Below are positions 44,863-53,717 of a stretch of 64,000 nucleotides of DNA, piece after piece (the stretch's first letter is position 1; each line of letters opens with the position of its first letter). Origin of the DNA: Flavobacterium sp. N1736 (GTDB taxonomy: Bacteria; Bacteroidota; Bacteroidia; Flavobacteriales; Flavobacteriaceae). The stretch covers positions 4,340,001-4,404,000 of the forward strand of contig NZ_CP109994.1 in NCBI RefSeq assembly GCF_025947065.1, given 5' to 3'. Below the pieces are notes generated by a model. That model was not told where the DNA came from. It made no database searches and saw only the letters and a program-made list of their open reading frames with translations. The position numbers and the translations under genes were made by a program.

Positions 44863-44875
44863 GTGATAATTGCAA
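44863..44875. promoter_or_regulatory. Operator candidate (distal)
   Basis: GTGATAATTGCAA matches the reverse complement of the proximal site (GTGATTATCGCAA) at 11 of 13 positions, 33 nt upstream of the divergent surface-repeat gene. Confidence 0.4.
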
Positions 44876-44908
44876 TAGGTTTGTTCTGTAATTTTTAAAT
44901 ATAATTTT

Positions 44909-45652
44909 ATGAAAACATCAATTTTAGTCGTTCTAAGTTTTGTTTTTGGATATTCTTACAGTCAAAATTCAGTACTGATTCAAAAGGATTCCGTTATACT
45001 GCATTCGCAAATTTTCAGTCTTTCACCAATTTCTAAAAAAGTAGATAAAGTAAACGGATTGGTATTTGGTCTTGGACATATTGAGAATAAAAATATTGAA
45101 TACCAAACTATTAATGGTATAAATATAGAGGCAAATCCGGCACCTGCAGCCGGGGCATTCTATGCTTTTATATGCTTAATGCATCTGGATGAAAAAATTA
45201 GAAATAATAAAATCAATGGTATTGTAAAAACTACTGATGAAGATTTTAAAATTAAAAGTGTGCGTTATGCGCCTGATTTACAATTGAACGGATTAAATAT
45301 TAGTTCGGGATGTTTTTTTACTATGACTAGTATGAACGGATTAAATATTTCTGCAGGAAATAAATTCAACAATTTTAATGGTCTTTCGATTACTGTTTTA
45401 GGAACAATTGCAGATCATCAAAACGGACTTTCGCTTGGTATTTATAATGCTAATAATGATTTAACCGGCTCGACAATTGGAATCTACAATCTATCGTATC
45501 AATTAAGTGGACTGCATTTAGGAGTTTTTAATCAAACGAGGATTAATAGAGGTTTGCAAATTGGAATTTTGAATAAATCAAATTCAAAAGGTTTTCAATT
45601 AGGTCTTTGGAATATAAATAATAAAAGGTCAATGCCTTTTTTAAACTGGTAA
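44909..45652 (+). CDS. LA_2272-type surface repeat protein
   Basis: A 247-residue exported protein (signal about 1-18, YSYSQ). The C-terminal half is built of short repeats of the type NGLnIs/G...LGIYN (LNGLNISSG, MNGLNISAG, FNGLSITV, QNGLSLGIYN, SGLHLGVFN, RGLQIGILN, KGFQLGLWN), which fit a beta-solenoid or barrel-like surface domain. The same pattern occurs in proteins annotated as LA_2272 family. It is divergent from the HTH regulator and 3 bp upstream of the next gene. Confidence 0.72.
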   Translation: MKTSILVVLSFVFGYSYSQNSVLIQKDSVILHSQIFSLSPISKKVDKVNGLVFGLGHIENKNIEYQTINGINIEANPAPAAGAFYAFICLMHLDEKIRNNKINGIVKTTDEDFKIKSVRYAPDLQLNGLNISSGCFFTMTSMNGLNISAGNKFNNFNGLSITVLGTIADHQNGLSLGIYNANNDLTGSTIGIYNLSYQLSGLHLGVFNQTRINRGLQIGILNKSNSKGFQLGLWNINNKRSMPFLNW

Positions 45653-45655
45653 ATT

Positions 45656-46273
45656 ATGAGAAGATTTATAATATTGCTGATTTTTATATTTTCAGGATCT
45701 GTATTTTCTCAAAACGAATCCCAGGGTTCGTCTGATGAATATGAAAGAATTTATATTGAAGCCGGTTTTCTACAGCCAATCGGAAAGCTTTCTGATAAGT
45801 TTGATCTTTCGCCTTCATTTGGTTTTTGGTTTAGAAATAAATTGAATCAGGAAGATTTTGTAGATTTTGGATTTAATTTTTTTATTCCTAAAAATCCGGC
45901 GCAACCTAATTTTAAGTATCGGGATTCTATTGTACAATATAAATCAAGTCATTTTGCAATAAACATTGGAACTCGTTTTACAAAAGTTATTCTGTTATCT
46001 CAAAGAAAAACAGACTTTAATCTGGAATGGAATTCCGGAATTGGACTGGCTTTAAATTTTTATAATGCTCCAAATGAGTTAGAATTTGGCGATAGAGAAC
46101 ATACAAAAGAAGTTTTGACTACGTTTTATTTGTCTCAAGGAATCAAGCTTAATTATAAAAATACAGGAATACAATGTCATTATCAATGGTCGCCATACGG
46201 ATTGTTTAATGATCGGGTTGAAAAGAATTTTGGTTCTCAAAGTTTGATGTTCGGAATAGTTTACAGACAGTAA
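45656..46273 (+). CDS. Outer-membrane beta-barrel-like protein
   Basis: A 205-residue exported protein (signal about 1-19, GSVFSQ) with alternating strands (EDFVDFGFNFFIPK, SHFAINIGTRFTK, LEWNSGIGLALNFY) and a C-terminal aromatic strand (SLMFGIVYRQ), so a small barrel is likely. It starts 3 bp after the surface-repeat gene, indicating an operon. No family is recognised. Confidence 0.65.
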   Translation: MRRFIILLIFIFSGSVFSQNESQGSSDEYERIYIEAGFLQPIGKLSDKFDLSPSFGFWFRNKLNQEDFVDFGFNFFIPKNPAQPNFKYRDSIVQYKSSHFAINIGTRFTKVILLSQRKTDFNLEWNSGIGLALNFYNAPNELEFGDREHTKEVLTTFYLSQGIKLNYKNTGIQCHYQWSPYGLFNDRVEKNFGSQSLMFGIVYRQ

Positions 46274-46280
46274 TTTAAAC

Positions 46281-46317
46281 GAAAAACCCCAAGTCAAATA
46301 AATGAATTGGGGTTTTC
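46281..46317. terminator. Bidirectional hairpin between the barrel gene and pnp
   Basis: AAAACCCCAA / TTGGGGTTTT with a 14-nt loop, flanked by A's and T's, between converging genes. It is about 78% identical over some 46 nt to the hairpin region at 43776, with a compensatory T-A to C-G change in the stem. Confidence 0.8.
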
Positions 46318-46349
46318 TATGAATAAACCTTTAGTAAACTAAGATCTGA

Positions 46350-48485
46350 TTACTCTTTTTTGTCCTCACGAGGAGGTCTTTGTAAAAGTGCTTTTCTTGA
46401 CACTTTTTCTTTTTTAGTTTTAGGATCAACACCTAAGTATTTCACTTCAAATACATCACCCATGTTTACAACATCAGTAACATTTTCAGTGCGTTCCCAA
46501 GCTAATTCAGATACGTGTAATAAAACCTCATTTCCTGGTGCAGAAGTATATTCTACTACAGCTCCAAAATCTAACATTTTAATTACCTTAACTTCGTAAG
46601 CTTCTCCCATTTGTGGTTTGAAAGTAATTGACTTAATTTTCGCCAATACTGCTTCAATTCCGGCAGGATCTGTACCTAAGATTTCGATAACACCTTGCTC
46701 ATCAACTTCGTTGATAACAATAGTTGTTCCTGTAGCTTTTTGTAATTCCTGAATTACTTTTCCACCAGGTCCAATTAAAGCTCCAATAAAGTTTCCAGGA
46801 ATAGTTCTGGTAATGATTTTTGGTGCATGTGCTTTTACGTCAGCTCTTGGCGCAGCAATAGTTTCAGTTAATTTACCTAAAATATGTAAACGTCCTTCAC
46901 GTGCTTGTCCTAAAGCCTGCTCCATAATATCATAACGTAAACCGTCAATTTTGATATCCATTTGACAAGCAGTAATACCGTCAGCAGTTCCGGTTACTTT
47001 AAAGTCCATATCTCCCAAGTGATCTTCATCACCTAATATATCAGACAATACAGCAAATTTATCACCGTCAGTAATTAATCCCATAGCAATACCAGAAACT
47101 GGTTTTACCATTTGAACTCCAGCATCCATCAAAGCCATTGTTCCCGCACAAACTGTTGCCATAGAAGAAGAACCGTTAGATTCTAAAACCTCAGAAACAA
47201 TACGAATTGTGTAAGGACAATCAGCAGGAATCATATTTTTTAACGCTCTTTGAGCCAGGTTACCGTGACCAACTTCTCTTCTTGAAGTTCCTCTTAGAGG
47301 TTTTGCTTCACCAGTAGAAAAAGGAGGGAAGTTATAGTGTAAATAGAATTTCTCTTCACCTTGTTCAGATGGAGAATCAATTTGGTTTGCTTCTCTTGAA
47401 GTTCCTAAAGTTACAGTTGCCAAAGCCTGAGTTTCTCCACGTGTAAATAAAGATGATCCGTGAACTCTTGGTAAATAATCAATTTCACACCAGATTGGTC
47501 TGATGTCTGTTGTTTTTCTACCGTCTAAACGAACACCTAATTCTAATACTACATTACGAACAGCTTCTTTGTTTGTTTTGTAGAAATATTTAGAAACTAA
47601 ATCTCCATCAGCAGCTAATTCTTCTTCAGTAAATAAAGCTTTAACTTCTTCTTTTACTTCTGCAAATGCAGCCGTTCTTTCGTGTTTAGCAGATCCAACT
47701 TTTGCAATAGCATAAATTTTATCGTAAGCTGCAGCTTTTACTTTTTTGTAAATTTCTTCGTTTTCTTTCTCACCTTCGTAAGTACGGATTTCTTTTTTAC
47801 CAAAAGCAGCCTGCAAACGCAATTGTGCCTGAATTTGAACTTTTATAGCTTCGTGAGCAAATTTGATAGCTTCTACCATTTCTGCTTCTGAAATTTCTTT
47901 CATCTCACCTTCAACCATTGCAACTGAATCCATAGAAGCTCCAATCATCATGTCGATGTCAGATTTCTCTAAGTCTTCTCTGCTTGGATTGATAACAAAT
48001 TTTCCGTCGATACGTGCAACACGTACTTCAGAAATTAGGTTATAAAAAGGAATGTCTGAAACAGCTAATGCTGCAGATGCAGCCAAACCAGCTAAAGCAT
48101 CTGGCATAACAGTTTCGTCATGAGACATTAATTGAATCATAACTTGTGTTTCAGCATGGTAATCATCTGGGAAAAGCGGACGTAAAACGCGGTCTACTAA
48201 TCTCATTGTTAATACTTCGCTATCGCTTGGGCGAGCTTCTCTCTTGAAGAAACCTCCAGGAAAACGACCTGCTGCTGCAAATTTTTCGCGATAATCTACC
48301 GTTAATGGTAAAAAGTCTACCGCAGGGTTAGCGCTACGAGCTGAAACTGCTGTTGCAAGTATCATCGTGTCGCCCATTCTTACTACTACAGAACCATCAG
48401 CTTGTTTAGCCAAACGTCCTGTCTCGATTGTGATGCTTCTGCCATCACCTAAATCGATTTTTTCTACAAATAATTGTGGAATCAT
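46350..48485 (-). CDS. pnp: Polyribonucleotide nucleotidyltransferase (PNPase)
   Basis: A 711-residue phosphorolytic 3'-5' exoribonuclease of the mRNA decay system. It has two RNase PH domains (first with [27 protein letters not shown]; second with [23 protein letters not shown] [20 protein letters not shown], and [10 protein letters not shown]), a KH domain ([20 protein letters not shown]) and an S1 domain ([21 protein letters not shown]). The ATG at 48485 is chosen since the longer frame adds 27 Thr/Asn-rich residues foreign to the family. rpsO is upstream, as in many bacteria. Confidence 0.97.
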   Translation of the reverse strand: MIPQLFVEKIDLGDGRSITIETGRLAKQADGSVVVRMGDTMILATAVSARSANPAVDFLPLTVDYREKFAAAGRFPGGFFKREARPSDSEVLTMRLVDRVLRPLFPDDYHAETQVMIQLMSHDETVMPDALAGLAASAALAVSDIPFYNLISEVRVARIDGKFVINPSREDLEKSDIDMMIGASMDSVAMVEGEMKEISEAEMVEAIKFAHEAIKVQIQAQLRLQAAFGKKEIRTYEGEKENEEIYKKVKAAAYDKIYAIAKVGSAKHERTAAFAEVKEEVKALFTEEELAADGDLVSKYFYKTNKEAVRNVVLELGVRLDGRKTTDIRPIWCEIDYLPRVHGSSLFTRGETQALATVTLGTSREANQIDSPSEQGEEKFYLHYNFPPFSTGEAKPLRGTSRREVGHGNLAQRALKNMIPADCPYTIRIVSEVLESNGSSSMATVCAGTMALMDAGVQMVKPVSGIAMGLITDGDKFAVLSDILGDEDHLGDMDFKVTGTADGITACQMDIKIDGLRYDIMEQALGQAREGRLHILGKLTETIAAPRADVKAHAPKIITRTIPGNFIGALIGPGGKVIQELQKATGTTIVINEVDEQGVIEILGTDPAGIEAVLAKIKSITFKPQMGEAYEVKVIKMLDFGAVVEYTSAPGNEVLLHVSELAWERTENVTDVVNMGDVFEVKYLGVDPKTKKEKVSRKALLQRPPREDKKE

Positions 48486-48627
48486 AAATTTTTCCTTATT
48501 GGTTATACAATGGGTTTTAGTTGTGTTGTAGTTGTTGTGTGTAGTTGTTGTTAATCTAAAACCCAATGAAAAACCAAACTTTTTTTCTTATAAAAATGCT
48601 TGTAAATAAATACAATCTGTAAAAACA

Positions 48628-48653
48628 AAAAGAGGCACTTTCGCACCTCTTTT
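48628..48653 (-). terminator. rpsO terminator/attenuator
   Basis: AAAGAGG / CCTCTTT stem closed through G-U pairs by a GAAA tetraloop, with T's after it on the minus strand, 9 bp after rpsO. pnp lies 140 bp downstream, so the hairpin would separate or attenuate the two. Confidence 0.82.
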
Positions 48654-48662
48654 CTATATTGA

Positions 48663-48929
48663 TTATTTTCTGATATTCAATACTTTGATAATCTCACGAT
48701 ATCTGTTGATCTCTTTCTTTTTCAAGTAATCCAACAAAGCTCTTCTTTTACCTACTAATAGTACAAGTGAACGTTCAGTGTTGTAATCGTGACGATTTTT
48801 TTTCAAGTGCTCAGTTAAGTGTGAAATTCTGTAAGTGAACAATGCAATCTGACCTTCTGCGCTTCCAGTATTTGTTGCACTACCGTGTTGAGCGAAAATC
48901 TCTTCTTTCTTTTCTTTAGTTAAATACAT
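48663..48929 (-). CDS. rpsO: 30S ribosomal protein S15
   Basis: An 88-residue S15, which binds the central domain of 16S rRNA. It contains GSAEGQIALFTYRISHLTEHLK, HDYNTERSLVLLVGKRRALLDYLKK and the C-terminal YREIIKVLNIRK. Standard length. It lies upstream of pnp with its own promoter and terminator. Confidence 0.98.
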   Translation of the reverse strand: MYLTKEKKEEIFAQHGSATNTGSAEGQIALFTYRISHLTEHLKKNRHDYNTERSLVLLVGKRRALLDYLKKKEINRYREIIKVLNIRK

Positions 48930-48982
48930 TCCAATATTATTTAATGATTTTTATGTAGTCGTACATCTTTTGTAAGACGGTG

Positions 48983-48990
48983 CAAAATTA
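48983..48990 (-). promoter_or_regulatory. Putative -7 element of rpsO
   Basis: TAATTTTG on the minus strand fits TAnnTTTG, 53 nt before the rpsO ATG. Confidence 0.45.
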
Positions 48991-49092
48991 CTACTTTTTT
49001 TTGAAAAAATAAATTTAAAGAATGAAAAATTTACAGATTAAACAATTTAGACTAAAAATAATCTTTTTTTAATCTTTTAAGTGTCCAATTTT

Positions 49093-49548
49093 TTAAAATA
49101 ATTTAGCAACTTCTTGATTAACAAACTCTAAAAACCTTTCGTCGGCTTCTGTAAAAGGATCTATAACATGGCTGTCAATGTCAATTTGACCAATATTTAC
49201 ACCATTTACAAATAAAGGAACCACAATTTCAGATTTTACTGTAAAGCTGCAGGCAATATAATTATCCTGAGCAGCAACATCCGGCACTACAAAATTAGCA
49301 TTGCTTTCTGCAACCTGACCACAAATTCCTTTTCCAAACGGAATCACGGTATGATCTGTTTCTGCACCAACATACGGGCCTAAATGCAGCGTTCTGTTTT
49401 CGTGATTGGCAAAATAAAAACCAACCCAGTTATAATATTCTACATTCTCATTTAATAATTGGCAGATTGATAAAAGTTTTTCGTCTCTAACACTATTGTT
49501 ATCAGCTACTATAGCGCTTATTTTTGGTTGTAATTCCTGAAATGTCAT
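49093..49548 (-). CDS. GAF-domain free methionine-(R)-sulfoxide reductase-like protein
   Basis: A 151-residue single GAF domain. NWVGFYF, GPYVGA, FGKGICGQVAE, VVPDV and IACSFTVKSEIVVPL match the fRMsr (MsrC) group, which reduces free Met-R-sulfoxide. Two of the three family cysteines are present (Cys76 in GICG and Cys100 in IACS, spaced 24 apart as in E. coli Cys94/Cys118). The third, equivalent to E. coli Cys84, is replaced near D65/H66. Activity is therefore likely but the resolving chemistry may differ. Confidence 0.85.
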   Translation of the reverse strand: MTFQELQPKISAIVADNNSVRDEKLLSICQLLNENVEYYNWVGFYFANHENRTLHLGPYVGAETDHTVIPFGKGICGQVAESNANFVVPDVAAQDNYIACSFTVKSEIVVPLFVNGVNIGQIDIDSHVIDPFTEADERFLEFVNQEVAKLF

Positions 49549-49619
49549 GATATAAAAATTTTATACAAAAGTATTTAAAGCTGAACTCAAAAAATACATA
49601 AATTTGAAAAAAAAATCTT

Positions 49620-50156
49620 TTGAGAAAATATTTAATACAATTCAAGCCATTTTTAATTTTTATCAGTACTTTTTTTGGAGTTTACATCTTGCTTACAGTT
49701 CTTTATAAATTATATTTAAATAGTTTTGAAACAACTAACATTGATGGAATAACAAATTTTGCCGGGCATAATGTCGATCAGCTGATGCGTTGGTTTAATT
49801 GTGATATCAAAATTTTTAAAAGTATTTCAAAACCTTATTTAGAGGTTTGGTACAATCAAAAATACACACTCAGAATTATAGAAGGCTGTAATGCTGTAAG
49901 TGTGCTTATATTATTTGTTTCTTTTGTAATTGCGTTTTCAGGCAAATTCAAAACCACTTTACTTTTTATCATATCCGGTGTACTCCTTATATATATATTG
50001 AATGTAATTCGAATCGCGTTATTAACTATTTTGTTATTTTATTTTCCCGAAAAAGAACATATTTTACATGGTGTTCTTTTTCCACTAATAATTTACGGAC
50101 TTGTTTTTATTTTGTGGATTATTTGGGTGAATAAATTTTCAAAATATGCTAAATAA
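49620..50156 (+). CDS. xrtF: Exosortase family protein XrtF
   Basis: A 178-residue inner-membrane cysteine protease/transpeptidase-like protein of the exosortase family, Bacteroidota subtype F. The catalytic set is visible: Cys90 in EGCNAVSV, Arg131 in LNVIRIALL and His150 in HGVLFPLIIYG. Exosortases cleave C-terminal sorting tags of exported proteins. No ATG is available near the N-terminus; a TTG at 49620 is the likely start. It overlaps the next gene, its usual partner, by 11 bp. Confidence 0.9.
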   Translation: MRKYLIQFKPFLIFISTFFGVYILLTVLYKLYLNSFETTNIDGITNFAGHNVDQLMRWFNCDIKIFKSISKPYLEVWYNQKYTLRIIEGCNAVSVLILFVSFVIAFSGKFKTTLLFIISGVLLIYILNVIRIALLTILLFYFPEKEHILHGVLFPLIIYGLVFILWIIWVNKFSKYAK

Positions 50157-50592
50157 AATATTCGAGCATAAACTGAAAATTATAGTTACAATTTTGGTTG
50201 TAATATGTTTTGGAATCATTAGAGGTTTCGAAAACCAATTCTTTTACGATCCTTTTTTAGATTATTTTGAAACTGATTTTAAAAATTTGCCTTTTCCTGC
50301 AGTAGATTCTTTTAGGCTTTTTGAAGGGCTTTTATTTCGTTATTTTTTAAATGCGATTTTATCTTTACTATTAATTTACTCGCTGTTTGAAGATATTGAG
50401 ATCGTTAAGTTCAGTACAATTTTATATGTATTTTTTTTGCTGCTGCTTTTTAGTATGTTTTTTATAATTCTGAAATTTTATCCTGAAGGAAACTGGATTC
50501 TTTTCTATGTAAGACGATTTGTTATCCAGCCCATATTTGTGCTCTTATTTATTCCGGCTTTTTATTATCAGCAGCAAAATCTTAAAAAATAA
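50146..50592 (+). CDS. Exosortase F system-associated membrane protein
   Basis: A 148-residue protein with about four transmembrane helices and the conserved segment GFENQFFYDPFLDYF, matching the protein always found beside XrtF. It overlaps xrtF by 11 bp. Its exact role is unknown. No obvious sorting substrate is encoded in this window. Confidence 0.88.
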   Translation: MLNKIFEHKLKIIVTILVVICFGIIRGFENQFFYDPFLDYFETDFKNLPFPAVDSFRLFEGLLFRYFLNAILSLLLIYSLFEDIEIVKFSTILYVFFLLLLFSMFFIILKFYPEGNWILFYVRRFVIQPIFVLLFIPAFYYQQQNLKK

Positions 50593-50637
50593 CATTTTGT
50601 TAGCGCTTTTTCGAAGCTTTTTAAATAGTTTTGCAAT

Positions 50638-51036
50638 ATGAATTTAAAAAAGTGCACCGGATTATTTTTAGCGTTCCTATTGTTGGTATCCAACATTGGG
50701 TTTGCTTTTGATGTGCATTATTGCGGAGGTAAAATTGCTTCGGTTTCATTAAACACCACAGTTTCTGCCTCACCGGAAAAACAATGCTGTGGAGCAAAAG
50801 AAAAAAAATCATCTTGTTGTAAAGATAAAGTAGTTCATTTGGAGAAAAAATCAGATGACGCTACCTTTAAAATATTTTTTTTTCAGATTGCTTTTCCAGC
50901 AATAATTCAGGAATTTAAACCAATTGCTTTTTTATCGATACCTAATTTCAAAAGCAATCAAATCATTTCGTATTATTCTCATGCGAATGCACCTCCATTA
51001 TATAAATTATATCGACAATATATTTTTTACGCCTGA
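50638..51036 (+). CDS. HYC_CC_PP family exported protein
   Basis: A 132-residue protein with a signal peptide (about 1-23). It shows the three family marks: HYCGGK near residue 27-32, paired cysteines (KQCCGAK and SSCCKDK) and a late APPLYKL. The Cys/His clusters suggest metal binding. It stands directly upstream of a TonB receptor and an HMA-domain protein, so a role in copper or another soft metal is inferred from this linkage. Confidence 0.85.
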   Translation: MNLKKCTGLFLAFLLLVSNIGFAFDVHYCGGKIASVSLNTTVSASPEKQCCGAKEKKSSCCKDKVVHLEKKSDDATFKIFFFQIAFPAIIQEFKPIAFLSIPNFKSNQIISYYSHANAPPLYKLYRQYIFYA

Positions 51037-51148
51037 TTTTAATATTTAGAATCAAACCCTTTTATGGTTTGTAATGTACTGTTTTTGTTTTTCTGATGTA
51101 TCGGAAAACTTAAAAACAGAATTTTCTAAATAATTAAAATCATTTTTT

Positions 51149-53155
51149 ATGCAAAAAAATATCATGCTTTTTGTGATGGTTTTGCTTTCTGTTTCTGTGT
51201 TTTCGCAAGAAGATTTAGAAGAAGTAAAAATTACAAAAAAGCAAAAAGGAATTAAAAAATCCTATACGCTTACCGCTAATACAACCGTAATAACCAGCAA
51301 AGAATTGCTGAAAGCAGCGTGTTGTAATCTGGCCGAAAGTTTTGAAACAAATCCTTCCATAGATGTCAATTTCTCTGATGCTTTAACAGGAACCAAACAA
51401 ATAAAAATGCTTGGTTTAACAAGTCCGTATTTAATGATCACCGAAGAAAATATTCCATCGGTACGCGGTGCTTCTCAGGCATATGGATTATCTTTTACGC
51501 CCGGAACCTGGATAGAAAGTGTTCAGATTACCAAAGGCGCCGGAAGTGTCATTAACGGTTACGAGAGTATTTCGGGACAAATAAATACAGAACTTTTAAA
51601 GCCTTTAAGCGACATTCCGTTTTTCCTGAACGCTTATGGTTCTACCGATTCCCGCTTTGAACTCAATACGCATTTCAATAAAAAAATATCCGATAAATGG
51701 GCGACAAGTTTATTTGTACACGGAAATACCCGAGTGTCTAAAAATGACATGAACAACGACGGGTTTTTAGATAATCCGTTAGGAAAACAAATCAATATTT
51801 TAAACCGCTATCAATACTATGATCCTGAAAGCGGTTTGGTGAGTTTTATCAATTTCAGATATATGAATGATAAAAAACAAACCGGAGAAGTTGATTTTGA
51901 TAAAGACCGAGATCGCGGAACAACAAATCATTGGGGATCAGAAATCAATACAGAACGGTTTGATGTTTCTACCAAAATTGGATACGTTTTTCCGGATATG
52001 CCATATCAGAGTATTGGTTTTCAAAATGCTTTCAACAGCCATAATCAAAATTCTTATTTTGGTTTAAATCAATATGATATTAAGCAAAACAGTTATTATT
52101 CGAATTTAATTTTCAATTCGATTATCAATAATACAAAACACAAATTCACGACGGGTTTAAATTTTACTTATGATCAATATCAGGAATTTGTGAATGTAAA
52201 TGATTATAGCAGAATTGATAATTCGGTTGGAGCCTTTTTTGAATATACATATGACAACACCGATAATTTTAGTTTAATTTTAGGAGGAAGAGTTGATAAT
52301 CATAACCGACTTGGCTTTTTTGTAACGCCTCGTTTGCATATGAGATATAATCCGTGGAAAAATGGTGTAATTCGTTTTTCTGCAGGAAGAGGAAAACGCT
52401 CAGCTAATATTTTCGCCGAAAACCAACAGCTATTCGCAAGCTCAAGAACATTTTCTATTTTGGATAACAATGGAAAAATCTATGGATTAAATCCTGAAAT
52501 TGCATGGAATTACGGAATTAGTTTTTCGCAGAAGTTTAAACTTTTTAATAAAAATGCCGATGCAGGTTTTGATTTCTACCGAACTGATTTTCAAAATCAG
52601 GCAGTTGTCGATTTAATGCAAAGTCCGCAGGAAGTTTTGTTCTATAATTTAAAAGGAAATTCATTTGCTAATAGTTTACAGGTTGAGTTTAATTACGAAT
52701 TAGTCCATAATCTGAATTTAAGGACAGCATATAAATATTACGACATTCAAACAGATTATTTACGAGGAACGTTTCAGCGTCCGTTGCAGGCAAAACATCG
52801 TTTTTTAGGAAATCTGGAATACGAAACCAACCTGAATAATGATAAACAATGGAAATTCGATTATACTTTTAACTGGTCAGGAAAACAGCAATTACCTTAT
52901 ACAGCTTCAAATCCTGTTGCAGATCAGTTTCCGAATTTTTCACCGTCATACGCTGTAATGAATATTCAGGTAACAAGAGTTTTTTCATCGGTTTTTGAAG
53001 TTTATATTGGCGGAGAAAACATTGGGAACTACAAACAGGAAAAAGCAATTTTGGGCGCCAATGATCCATTTGGACCAAATTTTGATGCTTCTGTTGCATA
53101 CGCTCCAATTTATGGACAAATGTATTATGCAGGATTACGATTTAAAATAAAATAG
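51149..53155 (+). CDS. TonB-dependent receptor (putative metal uptake)
   Basis: A 668-residue outer-membrane receptor (signal about 1-19, SVFSQ) with a plug (about 40-150, ITSKELLKAACCNLAESFETNPSID in two parts, and ITKGAGSVINGYESISGQINTEL) and a barrel ending in a Phe/Lys strand (YYAGLRFKIK). The AACCNLAESF segment has a vicinal Cys pair inside the plug, unusual and suited to metal sensing or binding. The neighbours (HYC_CC_PP and HMA proteins) point to copper or related metal handling. Confidence 0.88.
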   Translation: MQKNIMLFVMVLLSVSVFSQEDLEEVKITKKQKGIKKSYTLTANTTVITSKELLKAACCNLAESFETNPSIDVNFSDALTGTKQIKMLGLTSPYLMITEENIPSVRGASQAYGLSFTPGTWIESVQITKGAGSVINGYESISGQINTELLKPLSDIPFFLNAYGSTDSRFELNTHFNKKISDKWATSLFVHGNTRVSKNDMNNDGFLDNPLGKQINILNRYQYYDPESGLVSFINFRYMNDKKQTGEVDFDKDRDRGTTNHWGSEINTERFDVSTKIGYVFPDMPYQSIGFQNAFNSHNQNSYFGLNQYDIKQNSYYSNLIFNSIINNTKHKFTTGLNFTYDQYQEFVNVNDYSRIDNSVGAFFEYTYDNTDNFSLILGGRVDNHNRLGFFVTPRLHMRYNPWKNGVIRFSAGRGKRSANIFAENQQLFASSRTFSILDNNGKIYGLNPEIAWNYGISFSQKFKLFNKNADAGFDFYRTDFQNQAVVDLMQSPQEVLFYNLKGNSFANSLQVEFNYELVHNLNLRTAYKYYDIQTDYLRGTFQRPLQAKHRFLGNLEYETNLNNDKQWKFDYTFNWSGKQQLPYTASNPVADQFPNFSPSYAVMNIQVTRVFSSVFEVYIGGENIGNYKQEKAILGANDPFGPNFDASVAYAPIYGQMYYAGLRFKIK

Positions 53156-53244
53156 TTCAATATCAATTTCAATTTCAATAACAATAAATAATTAATAAGA
53201 TGAAATCAACGATTCACGAATACAAAAAAAGCAATATAAAAGGC

Positions 53245-53589
53245 ATGAGTAAAAATTTAATTTTAATAGCATTGATCACCTTTTTAGGATTTTCGGCTCA
53301 GGCTCAAACTAAAAAAAACAAGAACTTTAAATATACGACAGAAGTAAACGGAAATTGTGAGCAGTGTAAAAAGCGAATTGAAAAAGCGGCTTACAGTGTT
53401 CCTGGTGTAAAAACAGCCAATTGGGATATAAGCTCACATCAATTATCTGTAATTTTAAACGAGGAGAAATCGTCGCCTGATGATTTAAATAAAGCGATTG
53501 CAAAAGTTGGTCATGATACAAAAGATGTAAAAGCAACGCAGACAGATTATGATAATTTACATGCATGCTGTAAATACGAACGAGAATAA
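53245..53589 (+). CDS. Exported heavy-metal-associated (HMA) domain protein
   Basis: A 114-residue protein. The ATG at 53245 gives a good signal peptide (MSKNLILIALITFLGFSAQAQ); an ATG at 53200 adds 15 residues and is possible. The mature part is a ferredoxin-like HMA domain with the metal site NGNCEQCKKRIE (Cys38, Cys41 from this start), and a C-terminal HACCKYE adds two cysteines. It is probably a periplasmic metallochaperone, most likely for copper, acting with the TonB receptor just upstream. Confidence 0.88.
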   Translation: MSKNLILIALITFLGFSAQAQTKKNKNFKYTTEVNGNCEQCKKRIEKAAYSVPGVKTANWDISSHQLSVILNEEKSSPDDLNKAIAKVGHDTKDVKATQTDYDNLHACCKYERE

Positions 53590-53596
53590 ATGAATG

Positions 53597-53620
53597 AAGC
53601 CCAAGTTTAAACCTGGGCTT
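53597..53620 (+). terminator. Terminator after the HMA gene
   Basis: AAGCCCA / TGGGCTT stem with inner GTTT/AAAC pairing and one mismatch, then TTTTTT. Confidence 0.78.
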
Positions 53621-53658
53621 TTTTAATAGTTAATTTATCTTTAAAATACCGTATTTAA

Positions 53659-53689
53659 TTGTGGTTAAAGTAAATTATTGCTACTTTCA
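53659..53689 (+). promoter_or_regulatory. Putative promoter of the DedA gene
   Basis: TTG (53659-53661), 20 nt, TACTTTCA (53682-53689), 28 nt before the ATG. An AACCAAACC leader motif lies at 53704-53712. Confidence 0.5.
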
Positions 53690-53717
53690 CCAACTATAAA
53701 TGTAACCAAACCATTTT

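Noticed and set aside
46350..48485. Several long antisense open frames opposite pnp
   Set aside because: pnp is complete with all four domains; the opposing frames follow its codon pattern and lack family signals.
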